A DNA stretch of 64,000 nucleotides from Modestobacter sp. VKM Ac-2986 (GCF_026967795.1 NZ_JAPVBH010000007.1:248001-312000); one strand, 5' to 3'; positions 42,003 through 50,931 are shown, counted from the stretch's first letter. Numbers and translations are program-made. The notes: generated from the letters alone by a model not told the origin.

Positions 42003-44624
42003 TCAGGAGTCGGCGCCGTCCTGGTCCTCGCGGCCCGTGCCCCTGCCCTGGTCGAGGACGTCGGTGCCGGCGCCGCCGATCAGGGTGTCGCTGCCGTTCT
42101 CGCCGCGCAGGGTGTCGGCCCCGAAGCCGCCGAGCAGGACGTCGTCCCCGTTGCCACCGGTGAGCGTGTCGGTGCCCTCGCCGCCGCAGAGGACGTCGTC
42201 GCCGTTGCCGCCGACGATGGTGTCGTTGCCGCCCAGGCCCATGATCACGTCGCGGCCGTTGGTGCCGGTGAGCACGTCGTCGCCGGCGGTGCCGCGGATG
42301 GTCGGGACGAGACCGTTGCAGCGCTCGTCCAGGTCGATGCCGAGCAGCAGCGGGTCGTGGTCACTGGAGCGGTAGGGGTTCGCCGCGTACAGCGCCGGGT
42401 CACCGGTGTACTGGTAGGCGAAGGACTCCACCGAGTTGATGTTCCAGTGCACCAGGTCGGTGACCTTGGCCGTCAGTTCGGCGGTGGCCAGCGCGTGGTC
42501 CAGCGAGCCGGAGAGCGCGTCGAAGACGTAGCTGTACCGGCCCTCGTCGAACTGCTCGCCCAGGTCGACGAACCCCTCGGTGCGCAGGACCTCGATCGGG
42601 TCCTCCTGGGTGTAGGCGTTGAAGTCGCCCAGCAGCACGATGTCCGCGTCGCCGGTCCGTGTGCGCAGCTGGTCGGTGAAGGCCGCCAGCGACGCGGCCT
42701 GCCGGACGCGGTCGCCGTTGAACGAGCCCTGTCCGGTGTCGGCGTTGTCGCCGGTGCCGGTGCCGCCCTTGGACTTGAAGTGGTTGGCCACGACCGTGAA
42801 GGCGTCGCCGTCCTTGGTGAAGGTCTGCGCGATCGGCTCACGGGCGTTCGACCAGACGGCCTCGTCGACCAGGCCGACCGAGGCACCCACCGGCGTGACG
42901 ACGCCGGGCCGGTAGATGATCGCGTTGCGGATGACGTCGCGGTCGACCGCGTACAGCTCCTGCGGGAACGGCACGTACGCCCACGTGCCCGCGCCGGCCT
43001 GCGCGTTCAGCCGGCGCACCAGGTCCGCGACCGCGGTGTCGGCGTTGCCCGGGGTGAGCCCGGTGGAGTCGGTGTCCTCGATCTCCATCAGGGTGACCAC
43101 GTCGGCGCCGAGGGCGTTAATCGCGGGCACGATCTTGCCGGCCTGCTCCTCGAGCTCGGCCGGGCTCGTGGCCCCACGACCCACCCCGCCGAGGGTGAGG
43201 AAGTAGTTGAGCACGTTGAAGGCGCCCACCTGGACGTCTCCACCGACCGCGTCCGGCGCGACCGTCCGGGTGTTCTGCGCAGCGAAGACGCCGTCCGCGG
43301 TGCCGTCGGCCGGCTGCAGCCGCCAGGCGTTGAAGCCGTAACCGAGCACCAGCGGCTCGGTGAAGGCCAGCTCGTCGCCGACCCGGACCGGCGTGGCCGG
43401 GGTCAGGTAGGGCGCCGTGGTCACGCTCACCCGGGCGCTGACCGCGTCGTCCAGGGTGATGCTGCGCAGCGCGTTCTCGGCCGCGATGGCCTGCGCCGCC
43501 GCCCCGGGGCGGGCGAGCTCCGTGGGCTGCACCAGCAGGCCGCCCTCGGACAGGGTCAGCTCGCCGAAGCTGGTCAGGTCGAACACCTCGCTGACGGTCA
43601 GCGTGTCGGCCGGGGCCACCCGCATGCCCTCGAGCCGCTCGCGCGCGGCGTCGTCGGCGGGCAGGTCCAGCAGCGCGGCGGCCGGCAGGTCGGCGGCGGT
43701 GCCGTCGGCGCAGACGGCGACGTCCGCACGCGAGGAGATCTGCGTCTGGCCACCGAACTCCTGCGCCTGGCCGGTGACGGCCACGGTGTCGCCGAGGTCG
43801 ACCGCGACCGGGCTGAACACGAAGACGCCGTCGGAGGTCGCGGCGTTCCCGTCGCCGTCGGCGTCCTGCAGGTAGAAGCCGGACAGGCCGGGGACGTCGC
43901 CGACGACGACGCCGCGCACGGTGACCGTCGAACCGGCCAGCGGGGTGGTCGCACCGGAGCCCTGGACGGCGCCGATCTCGTGGGTCGGGGTGGTGTCGCA
44001 GACCGCGACAGGTGCCGGCGGCGGGGTGACGGTCGCGCCTGCGTTGACCGCACCGCGGGTGGCGGCCGCGGGGCCGGCCCAGACCAGCGTGTCGCTCGCC
44101 GCGTCGTAGCTGCGGGACAGCGACTGGCCGACCGGGGTCGCGGTCGTCTCCTTGACCCCGATGTCCGTGCTGCGCGTGCCACCGGCGGGCCCGCCGACAG
44201 CGGTGAACTCCCCGCCGTAGGAGAGGAACTCGATGACGCCGCCGGGACCCACGAGGGCGATGCCGTCCGGGTCACCGTTCTGGAGCCCTGCGGCGTCGAC
44301 GGCCACGACCGCCGGGGCGGTGGCCGGCGCGGTGACCAGCGGGAGGGCGATGCGTGTCCCGTAGGTGGCCCCGCCGTTGCCGTTGTAGAGGACGAGGGAG
44401 AGGCCGGCGGAGGTGGTGCCGGCCGGGAGCTGGACCTCGATGAACTCACCGGAGTCGGTACCGGCGTTGTCGTAGTGGACCTCGGAGATGAACGGCGCGG
44501 TGGGCGCCGCGGCGAGGGCCACGGCGGGGACGGCGAGGGTGGCCAGCACGGCGCTGGACGCCATCGCGGCGCCCAGGGCGGCGCGCCTCGCGGCAGTGCG
44601 GGCGGTACCGGTGGGGAGGGGCAC
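42003..44624 (-). CDS. ExeM/NucH family extracellular endonuclease with RTX repeats
   Basis: An 873-residue secreted nuclease. Signal peptide (residues about 8-40), a lamin-tail-like domain (FISEVHYDNAGTDSGEFIEVQLP), a central OB-fold region (HEIGAVQGSGATTPLAGSTVTVRGVVVGD), then an endonuclease/exonuclease/phosphatase domain with VQVGAFNVLNYFLT, MEIEDTD, NHFKSKGG, LLGDFNAY and SSDHDPLLLGIDL. The C-terminus has five or six RTX nonapeptides (GGNGDDVLCGG type) that bind calcium and assist secretion. RTX proteins usually use type I export in Gram-negatives; here a Sec signal is present. It degrades extracellular DNA. GTG start with GAGAGGA eight bases upstream. Confidence 0.93.
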   Translation of the reverse strand: MPLPTGTARTAARRAALGAAMASSAVLATLAVPAVALAAAPTAPFISEVHYDNAGTDSGEFIEVQLPAGTTSAGLSLVLYNGNGGATYGTRIALPLVTAPATAPAVVAVDAAGLQNGDPDGIALVGPGGVIEFLSYGGEFTAVGGPAGGTRSTDIGVKETTATPVGQSLSRSYDAASDTLVWAGPAAATRGAVNAGATVTPPPAPVAVCDTTPTHEIGAVQGSGATTPLAGSTVTVRGVVVGDVPGLSGFYLQDADGDGNAATSDGVFVFSPVAVDLGDTVAVTGQAQEFGGQTQISSRADVAVCADGTAADLPAAALLDLPADDAARERLEGMRVAPADTLTVSEVFDLTSFGELTLSEGGLLVQPTELARPGAAAQAIAAENALRSITLDDAVSARVSVTTAPYLTPATPVRVGDELAFTEPLVLGYGFNAWRLQPADGTADGVFAAQNTRTVAPDAVGGDVQVGAFNVLNYFLTLGGVGRGATSPAELEEQAGKIVPAINALGADVVTLMEIEDTDSTGLTPGNADTAVADLVRRLNAQAGAGTWAYVPFPQELYAVDRDVIRNAIIYRPGVVTPVGASVGLVDEAVWSNAREPIAQTFTKDGDAFTVVANHFKSKGGTGTGDNADTGQGSFNGDRVRQAASLAAFTDQLRTRTGDADIVLLGDFNAYTQEDPIEVLRTEGFVDLGEQFDEGRYSYVFDALSGSLDHALATAELTAKVTDLVHWNINSVESFAYQYTGDPALYAANPYRSSDHDPLLLGIDLDERCNGLVPTIRGTAGDDVLTGTNGRDVIMGLGGNDTIVGGNGDDVLCGGEGTDTLTGGNGDDVLLGGFGADTLRGENGSDTLIGGAGTDVLDQGRGTGREDQDGADS

Positions 44625-44807
44625 GAACGGTCCTCTCGGAGGGCGGGTCGATCAGGAGGAACACCCGACCCTGAGCGGTGGATGTGAACGACTCGCTGAC
44701 GTTATGTGACCTCGCCGTGACACGCGGAAGTGATTCATCACACAGTTCGCATCGCTAACGGGTGTGGCAGCGTCGCGCCCGCCACGCCCTCCCGACCCCG
44801 GAGCGAC
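44625..44807. promoter_or_regulatory. Shared promoter region of divergent nuclease and 5'-nucleotidase genes
   Basis: The 183-bp divergent intergenic region contains GTGAT-TC-ATCAC (44730-44741), a perfect 5-bp inverted repeat, and TGTGACC/GTGACA half-sites around 44703-44722 that resemble CRP-type recognition. A single GTTCAC element is readable on the minus strand near 44684-44689; actinobacterial PhoP boxes need at least two such direct repeats. I cannot assign -10/-35 elements with confidence. Confidence 0.35.
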
Positions 44808-46601
44808 ATGACCTCCCGCACCTACCGCCGCGGCGCCGTCGTCCTGGCGCTCGCCTCGGTCACGCTGACCAGCGGCGCCCTCGCCGGCACCGCCTCGGCC
44901 AAGCCCAAGGCCGCATCGCCCGACTTCACCCTGACGATCCTGCACGCGAACGACCTCGAGTCCGCGCTCCTCCCCACCACCGGGCCCAACGGCGTCCAGT
45001 ACGGCGGGGTCGACCGGTTCGTCGAGCTCATCCAGCAGGAGCAGCAGGCCGCCGGCACCGGCAAGCCGGGCCCCGGTCAGGCCGGCAAGCGCGGCGTGCT
45101 GACCATCTCCGCCGGTGACAACTTCCTGCCCGGCCCGCAGCTGGCCGCCAGCGGCTCGGACGCGGCCCAGCCCATCTACGACGCGACCGCGTTCGCCGCG
45201 GCCGGCTTCGACGTGTCGATCTTCGGGAACCACGACTTCGACCAGACGCCGGACTTCCTCGCCCGCTGGCTGGACGACGTCGGCTCGGACACCGCCTTCG
45301 TCTCGGGGAACCTCGGCTTCGCCGCCGAGCCCGCGCTGCTGGCCCAGGTGCAGGACGGCACGATCGTCCGCACGCACGTGGAGAAGATCAAGGGCGAGCA
45401 GATCGGCATCATCGGGCTCACCACGCCGGAGCTGCCGCGGCTGACCAGCTCGCGCGGGGTGACCGTCGACCCGGACCTGGCCGGCATCGCCAACGCCCAG
45501 GCCGCCGCCTACGCCGCAGCCGGCGTGGACAAGGTCGTGCTCGTCTCCCACCTGCAGGACATCGACAACGAGGTGGCCCTGGCCGGCCAGCTGCGCGGCG
45601 TCGACGTGATCGTCGGCGGTGGCGGGCACGAGCTGCTGGCCGACGCCGGTGACCCGCTGGTCCCCAACGGCGCCAGCGCCACCGCCCCGTACCAGACGCC
45701 CTACGGCTCCTACCCGCTCACGCCGCGGGACGCCGAGGGCAAGGTCGTGCCGGTCGTCACCACGAACGCGCTCTACAGCTACGTCGGCCGCCTGGTCGTC
45801 ACCTTCGACGACGCCGGCAACCTGCTCGCCGTCGACGACGCGGCCTCCCGGCCGCTGCCGGTGATCGCCTCCGGCCCGGGTGCGCAGCCGGCCGACCCGA
45901 CCGTCACCCGCACCGTGGTGCAGCCGGTCCAGGCCTACGTCGAGTCGCTGCGCCAGCAGGTCGTCGCGACGTCGCAGGTGCCGCTCAACGGTGCCCGCAA
46001 CGACGTCCGCAGCCGGGAGACCAACCTCGGGGACCTGGTCGCCGACTCCCTGCTCGCCGCCGGTCGGCGTGAGGCGGCGGCCGCCGGTGTGACGGCGCCG
46101 GTCGTGGCGATCCAGAACGGTGGCGGCATCCGCAACGCCAGCGTGCTGCCCGCCGGGCCGATCACCGCGCTGGACACCTACACGGTGCTGCCGTTCGCCA
46201 ACTTCGTCGCCGTCGCCCCGGCCATGCCGGTCTCGCAGTTCCTCGCCGGTGTCGAGCGTGGTCTCACCCCGGACGGCGGCTTCGCGCAGGTCGCGGGCTA
46301 CCGGGTCACCTACCGCGCCGCACAGCCGGTCGGCTCGCGGATCGTGGACCTCACGCTGGACGACGGCACCGTGCTCGTCCGTGGCGGCGTGCCCACCGGC
46401 GCGCTGCAGACCATCTCGGTCGCCACGAACGACTTCACGCTGCGCGGCGGGGACGGCTACCCCTTCGACGGGGTGGCCTTCACCGTCCTGCCGGTCACCT
46501 ACCAGCAGGCGCTGGCGACCTACCTGACCCAGGACCTGGGCGGCGTCGTGTCCGCGAGCCGGTACCCGGTCGGCGGCACGGGTCGCATCACCGCGGTCTG
46601 A
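44808..46601 (+). CDS. Secreted bifunctional metallophosphatase/5'-nucleotidase
   Basis: Dephosphorylates nucleotides outside the cell. The 597-residue precursor has a signal peptide (about residues 5-28). N-terminal metallophosphatase domain: ILHANDLESAL (the ND-x-ES variant of the usual NDxHG), SAGDNFLPG, FGNHDFD, VLVSHLQD and GGGGHE. C-terminal substrate domain: RETNLGDLVADS, AIQNGGGIR, ITALDTYTVLPFAN. ATG at 44808 chosen; residues upstream are not signal-like. Divergent from the extracellular nuclease, it would act on the nucleotides that enzyme releases. A strong terminator follows. Confidence 0.93.
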   Translation: MTSRTYRRGAVVLALASVTLTSGALAGTASAKPKAASPDFTLTILHANDLESALLPTTGPNGVQYGGVDRFVELIQQEQQAAGTGKPGPGQAGKRGVLTISAGDNFLPGPQLAASGSDAAQPIYDATAFAAAGFDVSIFGNHDFDQTPDFLARWLDDVGSDTAFVSGNLGFAAEPALLAQVQDGTIVRTHVEKIKGEQIGIIGLTTPELPRLTSSRGVTVDPDLAGIANAQAAAYAAAGVDKVVLVSHLQDIDNEVALAGQLRGVDVIVGGGGHELLADAGDPLVPNGASATAPYQTPYGSYPLTPRDAEGKVVPVVTTNALYSYVGRLVVTFDDAGNLLAVDDAASRPLPVIASGPGAQPADPTVTRTVVQPVQAYVESLRQQVVATSQVPLNGARNDVRSRETNLGDLVADSLLAAGRREAAAAGVTAPVVAIQNGGGIRNASVLPAGPITALDTYTVLPFANFVAVAPAMPVSQFLAGVERGLTPDGGFAQVAGYRVTYRAAQPVGSRIVDLTLDDGTVLVRGGVPTGALQTISVATNDFTLRGGDGYPFDGVAFTVLPVTYQQALATYLTQDLGGVVSASRYPVGGTGRITAV

Positions 46602-46615
46602 GTCCCACGAGGGAG

Positions 46616-46654
46616 CCACGGCCCCGTCCCCGCGTCGCGGGGGCGGGGCCGTGG
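46616..46654 (+). terminator. Strong terminator of the 5'-nucleotidase gene
   Basis: Eighteen-bp GC-rich arms with one G-T wobble (46616-46633 and 46637-46654) and a three-base loop, 14 bases past the stop codon. Confidence 0.75.
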
Positions 46655-46701
46655 TCGTGCCGCCCCGGTTCGGGAGCCGGGAGGGTGGGCACGGGCCGGG
46701 C

Positions 46702-47154
46702 ATGACCGGAGCACCGCCGCAGGGACCTGCGACCGACCCCGCCCGACTCGACCGCTTCGTCGACGCGCAGGACGCCGGCGGCACCTACGACACCGCGCTG
46801 GCCGAGCTGCGCGCCGGGCACAAGCGCAGCCACTGGATGTGGTTCGTGCTCCCCCAGCTGGCCGGCCTCGGCCGCAGCGACATGGCCCAGCGGTACGCCG
46901 TCCGCGACCTCGCCGAGGCCCGCGCCTACCTGGCCCACCCGGTGCTCGGACCGCGCCTGCTCGCGTGCGCCCGCGCGCTGACCACGCTGGACACCACCGA
47001 CCCGGTGGCGGTCCTCGGCGGCATCGACGCGCAGAAGCTGCGCTCGTCGATGACCCTCTTCGCCCGTGCCGCGCCGGACGAGCCGGTGTTCCGGGCCGTG
47101 CTCGACCAGTACTTCGACGGCGCCGAGGACGACGCCACGACGTCCCGCCTCTGA
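46702..47154 (+). CDS. DUF1810 family protein
   Basis: A 150-residue cytosolic protein of the DUF1810 family (calpastatin-like YfeK/YmdB-type annotation in some databases). Conserved pieces: LDRFVDAQ, YDTALAELRAGHKRSHWMWFVLPQ, YLAHPVLGPRLLACARAL, SSMTLFARAAPD. Function unknown; members are often near ADP-ribose- or stress-related genes. The ATG at 46702 is chosen over a frame start inside the upstream terminator. Confidence 0.88.
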   Translation: MTGAPPQGPATDPARLDRFVDAQDAGGTYDTALAELRAGHKRSHWMWFVLPQLAGLGRSDMAQRYAVRDLAEARAYLAHPVLGPRLLACARALTTLDTTDPVAVLGGIDAQKLRSSMTLFARAAPDEPVFRAVLDQYFDGAEDDATTSRL

Positions 47155-47275
47155 CCGGCGCACCACCCGCTCCGGGCCCGCGCTCCCCGGCCGTGACCGG
47201 GCGCCGGACGGTGGCAGGATGGGCGGTCGCCGATCCCGGCTCGCCGGACCCCCACGCGCGTAGGAGTTGCAGGAC

Positions 47276-49600
47276 TTGTCGAGCACCTCCCCCGCCACCG
47301 ACCCCGAGCAGAGCCACGACCTCGCCGTCGAGCAGGCCGCCGTCGCCGACCTGTACCGGCGGCTGGACGCCAACCGCGAGCACGCCGTCTACCGCTTCAA
47401 GCAGGCGCTGGCGATGCCGGCGATCAACCCGCAGGCCCTGGGTGAGCGGGAGGCCGCGGCCAGCTTCCAGACCCAGCGGATCACCGCACTGGACGCCGCC
47501 GAGCACGGCCTGGTCATCGGCCGGCTGGACCGCGAGGAGCGCCCCGAGCCGCTCTACATCGGCCGCGTGGGGCTGCCCGCCGACGACCCGGCCGGCGACC
47601 CCGCGCTCGTCGACTGGCGCGCCCCGGCGTCCCGGCCGTTCTACACCGCCACCCCGTTCCGGCCCGAGGGCGTCGTCCGCCGCCGGCACATCCGCACCCG
47701 CGGCCGCACGGTGTCCGCGGTCAACGACGAGGTGCTCAGCATCGACGCCGCGACCGCAGGCGACGGGCCGGCGCTGACCGGCGAGGCCGCGCTGATGGCG
47801 GCGCTGACCGCCGAGCGCACCGGCCGGATGACCGACATCGTGGCCACCATCCAGGCCGAGCAGGACGCGATCATCCGCAGCGACGCCCGCGGGGTGCTCG
47901 TCGTCCAGGGCGGGCCGGGCACCGGCAAGACCGCCGTGGCCCTGCACCGCGCGGCGTACCTGCTCTACACGCACCGCGAGCGGCTGGGCCGCAGCGGCCT
48001 GCTGGTCGTCGGCCCCACGCCCACCTTCCTGTCCTACATCGCCGACGTGCTGCCCTCCCTCGGTGAGACCGGGGTGCTGCTCGCCGGCCTCGGCCAGCTC
48101 CGCCCCGGCCTGGACGCCCGCGGCACCGAATCGCCGGAGACCGCGGAGGTCAAGGGTCGGCTGCAGATGGTCGACGTGCTCACCGCCGCCGTCCGCGACC
48201 GGCAGACGCTGGGCCGCGGCGTCCGGGAGCTGGTGATCGACGGCGTCCGGATCTCGCTGCGCCCGGCGGACCTGACCCGCGCCCGCACCGCCGGCCGGCG
48301 CGCCTCCCGGCAGCACAACCTCGGTCGCCCGGCCTTCGCCCGCGCCCTGGCCGACCTGGTCACCGAGCGGTACGTGGGCAGGATCGGCGCCGACGTGCGT
48401 GGCGGGGAGACCCTGCTCGACAGCCGGGACGTCGACGCGCTGCGCTCGGAGGTCGGCAGCGACCCCGCCGTCCGCCGGCTGGTCGAGGAGCTGTGGCCCA
48501 AGCTCACCCCCGAGGAGCTGGTGGGCGACCTGCTCTCCTCGCCCGACCGGCTCAAGCGCGCGACGAAGAACTGGACCGACGAGGACCGCGCGCTGCTGCT
48601 GCGTCCCGCCGGTGCGGCGTGGACGCCGGCCGACGTGCCGCTGCTGGAGGAGGCCGACGAGCTGCTCGGCTACGACGACAGCGCCGAGCGGGCCGCCGAG
48701 GCCCGCCGCCAGCGCCGCGAGCGGGCCGAGGCCCAGGACACCCTGGACATGCTGCACGGCTCCCGGTCCACCGACCTCGAGGACGACGAGGAGGGCGAGG
48801 AGCTCACCGCCGGCGACCTGCTGGACGCCGAGTCGCTGGCCGCCCGCAACGCCGAGGTCGACTACCGGACGACGGCCGAGCGCGCCGCCGCCGACCGCAC
48901 CTGGACCTTCGGGCACGTGGTGGTCGACGAGGCGCAGGAGCTGTCGGCGATGACCTGGCGGCTGCTGGTGCGTCGCTGCCCCACCCGGTCGATGACCGTC
49001 GTCGGCGACCTGGCCCAGACCGGCAGCCTGGCCGGCGCGCAGGCCTGGGGCGAGGCGCTGCGGCCCTCGGTCGGCGACGCGCACTGGCGGCTGGCCGAGC
49101 TCACCGTCAACTACCGCACGCCCACCGAGATCATGGCCGTGGCCGCCGCCGTGTTGGAGGCCAGTGGCGCGCAGACCACCGCCCCGCAGTCCGTGCGCAG
49201 CACCGGCGTCCCGCCCACGCAGGAGAAGGTGGCCGAGGGCGAGCTGCCCGGCCGGGTGGCCGAGGTCGCCGCGGAGCTCGCCGGGCTGGGCGGCACCGTC
49301 GCGGTGATCGTGCCGCCGAGCCGGCTGGCCGCCACCCTGGACGCCGTCCGGACGGAGCTGCCCGCCGCGCAGGCCGGCGCCGACGCAGACTCTCGCCGAG
49401 CGCCGGTGGTCCTGGTGCCCGGTGAGGCCAAGGGCCTGGAGTTCGACTCGGTGGTCCTGGTCGACCCGTGCGCGGTGCTCGCCGAGGGCGTGCGCGGGTA
49501 CAGCGACCTGTACGTGGCGCTGACCCGGTCGACCCAGCGGCTGGCCGTCGTCCACCCCGGCGAGCTGCCCGAGGAGCTGTCCACCCTCGTCCCCGCCTGA
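47276..49600 (+). CDS. HelD-like ATPase (RNA polymerase recycling factor)
   Basis: A 774-residue superfamily 1 ATPase of the HelD type, which releases RNA polymerase stalled on DNA. N-terminal coiled region (AVADLYRRLDANREHAVYRF) and a variable domain precede Walker A GGPGTGKTAVALHRAAYLLY (212-231). Later motifs: GPTPTFLSYI, Walker B HVVVDEAQEL, VGDLAQTGS, and the C-terminal motifs KGLEFDSVVLVDP and YVALTRSTQRL. Length and order match class II actinobacterial HelD proteins. Start taken as the TTG at 47276, nine bases after AGGAG; a TTG at 47267 would be too close to it. Confidence 0.9.
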   Translation: MSSTSPATDPEQSHDLAVEQAAVADLYRRLDANREHAVYRFKQALAMPAINPQALGEREAAASFQTQRITALDAAEHGLVIGRLDREERPEPLYIGRVGLPADDPAGDPALVDWRAPASRPFYTATPFRPEGVVRRRHIRTRGRTVSAVNDEVLSIDAATAGDGPALTGEAALMAALTAERTGRMTDIVATIQAEQDAIIRSDARGVLVVQGGPGTGKTAVALHRAAYLLYTHRERLGRSGLLVVGPTPTFLSYIADVLPSLGETGVLLAGLGQLRPGLDARGTESPETAEVKGRLQMVDVLTAAVRDRQTLGRGVRELVIDGVRISLRPADLTRARTAGRRASRQHNLGRPAFARALADLVTERYVGRIGADVRGGETLLDSRDVDALRSEVGSDPAVRRLVEELWPKLTPEELVGDLLSSPDRLKRATKNWTDEDRALLLRPAGAAWTPADVPLLEEADELLGYDDSAERAAEARRQRRERAEAQDTLDMLHGSRSTDLEDDEEGEELTAGDLLDAESLAARNAEVDYRTTAERAAADRTWTFGHVVVDEAQELSAMTWRLLVRRCPTRSMTVVGDLAQTGSLAGAQAWGEALRPSVGDAHWRLAELTVNYRTPTEIMAVAAAVLEASGAQTTAPQSVRSTGVPPTQEKVAEGELPGRVAEVAAELAGLGGTVAVIVPPSRLAATLDAVRTELPAAQAGADADSRRAPVVLVPGEAKGLEFDSVVLVDPCAVLAEGVRGYSDLYVALTRSTQRLAVVHPGELPEELSTLVPA

Positions 49601-49618
49601 ACCCCCCGGCGTCCGGCA

Positions 49619-49681
49619 CGCCGACTGTGCGCTCAGCGGGCCGGATCCGGGCCGCTGCGCCCGCTGAGCGCACAGTCGGCG
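49619..49681. repeat. Inverted-repeat element copy 1 (perfect 22-bp arms, 19-nt spacer)
   Basis: Arms 49619-49640 and 49660-49681 are exact complements (core GACTGTGCGCTCAGCGGG). The spacer starts with the palindrome CCGGATCCGG. Three more copies with the same core and an 18-19-nt spacer surround the adjacent DUF559 gene. Also placed to terminate the HelD-like gene, whose stop is 18 bases upstream. Confidence 0.85.
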
Positions 49682-49718
49682 ACCGACGGGCGTGGGTCAG
49701 GCGGCCAGCAGGGCGCCG
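49676..49718. repeat. 43-bp direct repeat, copy 1 (duplicate of the DUF559 gene 3' end)
   Basis: Identical over 43 bp to 49827-49869, which covers the stop codon and last codons of the DUF559 gene. It begins inside the right arm of the inverted repeat at 49619-49681, so the duplicated unit of about 151 bp comprised one inverted repeat and the gene end. It looks like the remains of a second gene copy. Confidence 0.85.
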
Positions 49719-49772
49719 GAGTCAGGTCGCACCCCTCAGCGCCCAACCGGGGCCGCCCGTCCGGCGCACCGG

Positions 49773-49832
49773 CGACCGTGCGCTCAGCGGGCCGGATTCG
49801 GGCCGCGGGCCCAGCTGGGCGCACACTCGGCG
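49773..49832. repeat. Inverted-repeat element copy 2 (degenerate)
   Basis: Left part GACCGTGCGCTCAGCGGG is nearly the core sequence; the right part (49810-49830) has diverged. Spacer of about 18 nt begins CCGGATTCGG, matching copy 1. Confidence 0.7.
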
Positions 49833-49847
49833 ACCGACGGGCGTGGG

Positions 49848-50714
49848 TCAGGCGGCCAGCAGGGCGCCGATGCGGGCGACCAGGGCCTCGGGGTGGTGCA
49901 GGTCGGCGGCGGTCACGAAGACGACGCGCCAGCCGGCGGCGGTGAGCCGGTTGAGCCGATGCCGGTCCCTCGCGAACTGGCCGGGCTCGCCGTGCCAGGC
50001 ACCGTCGTACTCCAGCGCCACCCGCAGCTCCGGCCAGGCGAAGTCGACCCGGGCGACGAAGCCGGCGGCGGACCGCACGGTGAACTGGGCGACCGGCGCA
50101 GGGAGGCCGCTGCGACCGAGCAGCAGCCGCAGCCGCGTCTCCTGCGGCGACTCCGCCAGCCCGTCGGCCAGCGCGCAGACCTCACGAGCCCGCCGGCAGC
50201 CCCGACCGGCGCCCTCGTCGGCCAGCGCGCGCACCGAGGTCAGCACGGCGAGACCACTCACGATCATCCGGTCGACGGCGACCACGGCCTCCTCCAGCGG
50301 CAGCGACCCGGCGAGCGCCACGGTGGTCGCCATGGGATCGGTCACCCGGACGCCGCGGTGGGTGCACACGCGGCGAGGGTCGAGCGCCGCTCGGCGGACG
50401 CGCAGACCGGCCGACCGCACCGGGTGGGCGTCCGGCGGCAGGGTCAGCTCGACGTCGTCCTCGGGCCCGGCGAGGTGGACGCCCCACAGCACGGCGGCGC
50501 TGCGTCCGGTGACCACCGCTCCAGGCCGGAGCACGCCCGCCGCAGCCCGGGCCCGCAGGGCGTGGGTGACCGGGACGTCGGCGGCGACGTGCACGTCCCG
50601 GTACAGCGCCCGGTACCGCGGCCCGCGCAGCTGGTCGGCAGTGACCAGACCACGACGCACGGCCGCCGAACCTCGGAACACCCCACGGAGCGGGGCATCG
50701 GCGCGGGCGGGCAC
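49848..50714 (-). CDS. DUF559 domain protein (Vsr-like nuclease fold)
   Basis: A 288-residue protein of a multi-copy actinobacterial family. The N-terminal half (VFRGSAAVRRGLVTADQLRG, RALYRDVHVAADVPVTHALRARAA) resembles the winged-helix and AbiEi-like regions of this family; the C-terminal DUF559 region has a Vsr/PD-(D/E)xK arrangement: ARVDFAWPELRVALEYDGAWH (about 223-243), FARDRHRLNRLTAAGW and RVVFVTAADL. Asp225, Glu238 and Asp240 could form a metal site. GTG start with GGAGG upstream. Both flanks carry the inverted repeats described separately. Function unknown. Confidence 0.8.
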   Translation of the reverse strand: MPARADAPLRGVFRGSAAVRRGLVTADQLRGPRYRALYRDVHVAADVPVTHALRARAAAGVLRPGAVVTGRSAAVLWGVHLAGPEDDVELTLPPDAHPVRSAGLRVRRAALDPRRVCTHRGVRVTDPMATTVALAGSLPLEEAVVAVDRMIVSGLAVLTSVRALADEGAGRGCRRAREVCALADGLAESPQETRLRLLLGRSGLPAPVAQFTVRSAAGFVARVDFAWPELRVALEYDGAWHGEPGQFARDRHRLNRLTAAGWRVVFVTAADLHHPEALVARIGALLAA

Positions 50715-50770
50715 CTCCGGAGCCTCCCCGATCCGGCGGTCCGGCCCCGGTCGTCGTCCACAGGTGCGCG

Positions 50771-50825
50771 GACCGTGCGCTCACCGGGCCCGCTCCCCGC
50801 TGCCGCCCCCGCCGGGGGCACAGTC
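50771..50825. repeat. Inverted-repeat element copy 3 (diverged)
   Basis: Arms GACCGTGCGCTCACCGGG (50771-50788) and CCCGCCGGGGGCACAGTC (50808-50825) with a 19-nt spacer. Each arm differs from the core at two or three positions. It lies 57 bp upstream of the DUF559 start codon. Confidence 0.7.
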
Positions 50826-50862
50826 GATGCAGCAGGCGGCTCAAGGGCCACACGGGACCGGC

Positions 50863-50917
50863 GACTGTGCACTCAGCGGGTCCGATCCGGCTCACGAGGC
50901 CCGCTGAGCGCACAGTC
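50863..50917. repeat. Inverted-repeat element copy 4 (17 of 18 bp paired)
   Basis: Arms GACTGTGCACTCAGCGGG (50863-50880) and CCCGCTGAGCGCACAGTC (50900-50917) with a 19-nt spacer that includes GATCCGG as in copy 1. It may also terminate the phosphatase gene whose stop is at 50932. Confidence 0.8.
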
Positions 50918-50931
50918 GGCGCCCGCCGCGC

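Noticed and set aside
49619-50917. The four inverted repeats as simple transcription terminators
   Set aside because: Copies 1 and 4 could act so, but copies 2 and 3 lie where no terminator is needed and all share sequence and spacer length, so the simple explanation is insufficient.
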